Assembly (NCBI GenBank): GCA_020437395.1
Contig: JAGQWJ010000026.1
Location: 1-44,697 of the forward strand
Reading direction: 5' to 3'
Source of the DNA: Ignavibacteriota bacterium
GTDB taxonomy: Bacteria > Bacteroidota > Ignavibacteria > Kapaibacteriales > UBA2268
Length of the DNA stretch: 44,697 nucleotides
Of the stretch, positions 43,032-44,697 are shown one piece after another (positions within the stretch are counted from its first letter, which is position 1; the number at the start of each line of letters is the position of its first letter). The translations under genes and the position numbers were made by a program. The notes below the pieces were generated by a model. That model was not told the origin of the DNA and searched no databases. It was given only the letters and a program-made list of their open reading frames with translations.

Positions 43032-44697
43032 TTTTATAATTCTCATACTCTTATTTTCATTTTCAATATTGAAAGCTGATTATCATGGAAGGATTTTAGA
43101 TTCTGAATCAAAAGAACCACTAATTGGCGCCGCAATCTCTATTAAAGGGACAGAAATAGGAGCTATTGCTGACAAAAATGGATCATTTTCTATTCAATAT
43201 AATAAAGATAATATAGTAATTGTTGTTAATTATGTCGGTTATCAAAGTAAAGAAGTAATTGTAAGTAATGGGAAAAATTTGGAAATTGAATTATCTCGAC
43301 TTACTTTTCGTTCAAATGAGTTGATAATAAGCGCTAACAAAAAAACAGAATCAATACAAAATGTTCCTATTTCTGTATCATTAATAAAAAATGAAGAATT
43401 TTCTACTAGGAATATTACTTCCATAGACTATGCACTTCAATATGTTCCTGGAGTGGAAGTTAATCAAGATAATGTTTCTATTCGTGGTTCTTCGGGATTC
43501 TCATTTGGAGTTGGTACTCGGACAATTTTTTTACAAGATGGTTTCCCACTACTTTCAGCAGATAATAATGATATTAAGTTTGATATAATCCCATTATTAT
43601 TTGTAGATAGAGTAGAGGTCATAAAAGGTGCTGGCTCAGCACTTTATGGCACATCTGCATTAGGCGGAGTAATTAATGTATTAACTTCAAAGCCATCAGA
43701 TCAAGGAAAACTCAGAACAAGAATCTACTCTGGTATATATGACAAACCTAACTATGAACAATGGGATTGGAGTAAGAAATCGTTGATTGATAGAGGATTG
43801 GATTTAGCATACTCTAAAAAGTTTGGTGATTATGGGGTTATGGGCTCTTTATCTTTATTTTCTAGAGATAGTTATAAAAGATATGATGAATCAGATAGAT
43901 TATCATTATTTTTAAAACAATTATACGATTTTTCAGATAAAACTAATATCGAATTAACGGCAAATTATTCAACTTCTAAAACTGATGATTGGGTATATTG
44001 GAATAGTTTAGATTCAGCATTTATCCCACCAACTGGGACAGATGAGTCTATAGCTATAACATCTAATAAATTAGCTATTTCGTCAAATTTGAATCATTTA
44101 TTGGATGAAAAAAGCTTTGTTAACTTTAAATTTGGGTTATTTAATACCTTTTTCTCTAATAAACTTGGGATGGGAAACCAAGAATACAGAGAATCCAACG
44201 GGAATACGTATTTTTTCGAAGGACAATATTCAAATACTTTAAATGAAGATAATTCACTTATAACTGGTGTCGAGTCAAGGATTAATCATGTGTCTTCTTT
44301 TACTTATGGTGACAACATACAAACTATAATAGGTTTATATTCACAAATTGAAAATACAACTATATCTAATCTTATTACTACATTTGGTTTAAGAGTAGAT
44401 AAAGAAATACTTGATACAATAAGTACAAATATACAGTTTAGCCCTAAATTAGGTTTAAACTATAGTTTTACAGATGATTTTATAATTAGAAGTTCTTATG
44501 GTAGGGGATTTAGAGCAGCATCATTAGCAGAAAGATTTGCTTCTGTCCAATTTCAGGGATTCAATGTTGTAGCAAACCCAGAATTAAAATCAGAAGTTAG
44601 CCAATCAATCGAATTGGGGTTAAGTTATGATATTTTGAATTCAGATGATTTTCTGAATATTGATATTTCTGGGTTTTATAACCAATACAAGGATTTA
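43006..44697 (+). CDS. TonB-dependent outer-membrane receptor (3' truncated)
   Basis: 564 codons visible; the gene runs off the right edge. ATG 43006 lies inside the upstream lipoprotein gene and gives a clean signal peptide (ISHRNLFNFIILILLFSFSILKA). Residues ~25-105 are a CarboxypepD_reg-like domain (GRILDSESKEPLIGAAISI, GTEIGAIADKNGSFSIQY, VGYQS). The plug follows at about 115-230 (IDYALQYVPGVEVN, VSIRGSSGFSFGVGTRT, FVDRVEVIKGAGSALYGTSA, LGGVINVLTS), then barrel strands (LSLFSRDSYKRYDESDR, IRSSYGRGFRAASLAERF). Substrate (siderophore, vitamin, sugar) cannot be read from this part. Confidence 0.92.
   Translation, partial: MISHRNLFNFIILILLFSFSILKADYHGRILDSESKEPLIGAAISIKGTEIGAIADKNGSFSIQYNKDNIVIVVNYVGYQSKEVIVSNGKNLEIELSRLTFRSNELIISANKKTESIQNVPISVSLIKNEEFSTRNITSIDYALQYVPGVEVNQDNVSIRGSSGFSFGVGTRTIFLQDGFPLLSADNNDIKFDIIPLLFVDRVEVIKGAGSALYGTSALGGVINVLTSKPSDQGKLRTRIYSGIYDKPNYEQWDWSKKSLIDRGLDLAYSKKFGDYGVMGSLSLFSRDSYKRYDESDRLSLFLKQLYDFSDKTNIELTANYSTSKTDDWVYWNSLDSAFIPPTGTDESIAITSNKLAISSNLNHLLDEKSFVNFKFGLFNTFFSNKLGMGNQEYRESNGNTYFFEGQYSNTLNEDNSLITGVESRINHVSSFTYGDNIQTIIGLYSQIENTTISNLITTFGLRVDKEILDTISTNIQFSPKLGLNYSFTDDFIIRSSYGRGFRAASLAERFASVQFQGFNVVANPELKSEVSQSIELGLSYDILNSDDFLNIDISGFYNQYKDL

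Overview
The window is AT-rich, almost fully coding bacterial chromosome with no insertion sequence, prophage, integrase or CRISPR array that I can see. It looks like the Bacteroidota/Chlorobiota (FCB) side of the tree, possibly an Ignavibacteria- or Kapabacteria-like lineage, though this is inference from style rather than a placement. The pointers are: most genes lack a Shine-Dalgarno sequence, several leaders carry a perfect TAnnTTTG element (the Bacteroidota -7 box), and there are lipoproteins, a TonB-dependent receptor with an N-terminal carboxypeptidase-regulatory domain, OmpA proteins, Reg_prop propellers and a two-domain formiminotransferase-cyclodeaminase. No gap exceeds 300 bp; the largest is 222 bp upstream of recA, where I see no gene.

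Layout. 1-5.3 kb: the tail of a CCG-domain Fe-S oxidoreductase, a LiaF-like membrane protein, purD with a DCC-family thiol protein, a TRIC-type channel, then recA-recX closed by a bidirectional terminator. 5.3-18.2 kb (all minus strand): a long cell-envelope cluster reading glmU-like/VOC fusion, gpmA, exported TldD, a small membrane protein, exported TldE-like, Wzz, Wzy-like polymerase, PBP2, and then, with its own putative promoter, an 833-residue lipoprotein made of cysteine-patterned repeats. 18.2-21.3 kb: a small exported protein of unknown function and a signalling operon (stand-alone cap domain, HDOD protein, GAF histidine kinase) whose kinase is cut by one in-frame TGA. 21.4-27.3 kb: formiminotransferase-cyclodeaminase, an S9 peptidase, a DUF4256 protein and an M50B-like membrane protease. 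27.3-31.4 kb: a double-OmpA-domain protein, a YkvA-like protein, a small unknown protein with an unusually good SD, and a seven-repeat propeller. 31.4-37.2 kb: murB, fumC, a PEP/pyruvate-binding-domain protein lacking the phospho-histidine domain, and a CbpA-like DnaJ. 37.2-44.7 kb: HD-GYP, holA, proS, a PHP phosphoesterase, tRNA-Leu(GAG), a lipoprotein Cu/Zn superoxide dismutase, a small lipoprotein and a truncated TonB receptor.

The most notable items are: the GlmU-type nucleotidyltransferase fused to a complete VOC/glyoxalase domain in place of the usual acetyltransferase domain; the secreted TldD/TldE pair inside a wall and polysaccharide operon; the cysteine-repeat lipoprotein with a 534-bp DNA period; the kinase nonsense codon; and convergent gene ends whose own coding bases form inverted repeats. 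I did not find a clear defence or mobile system. Start codons were checked against the bases; where a TTG or GTG was only the longest possible start, I moved to the better one.
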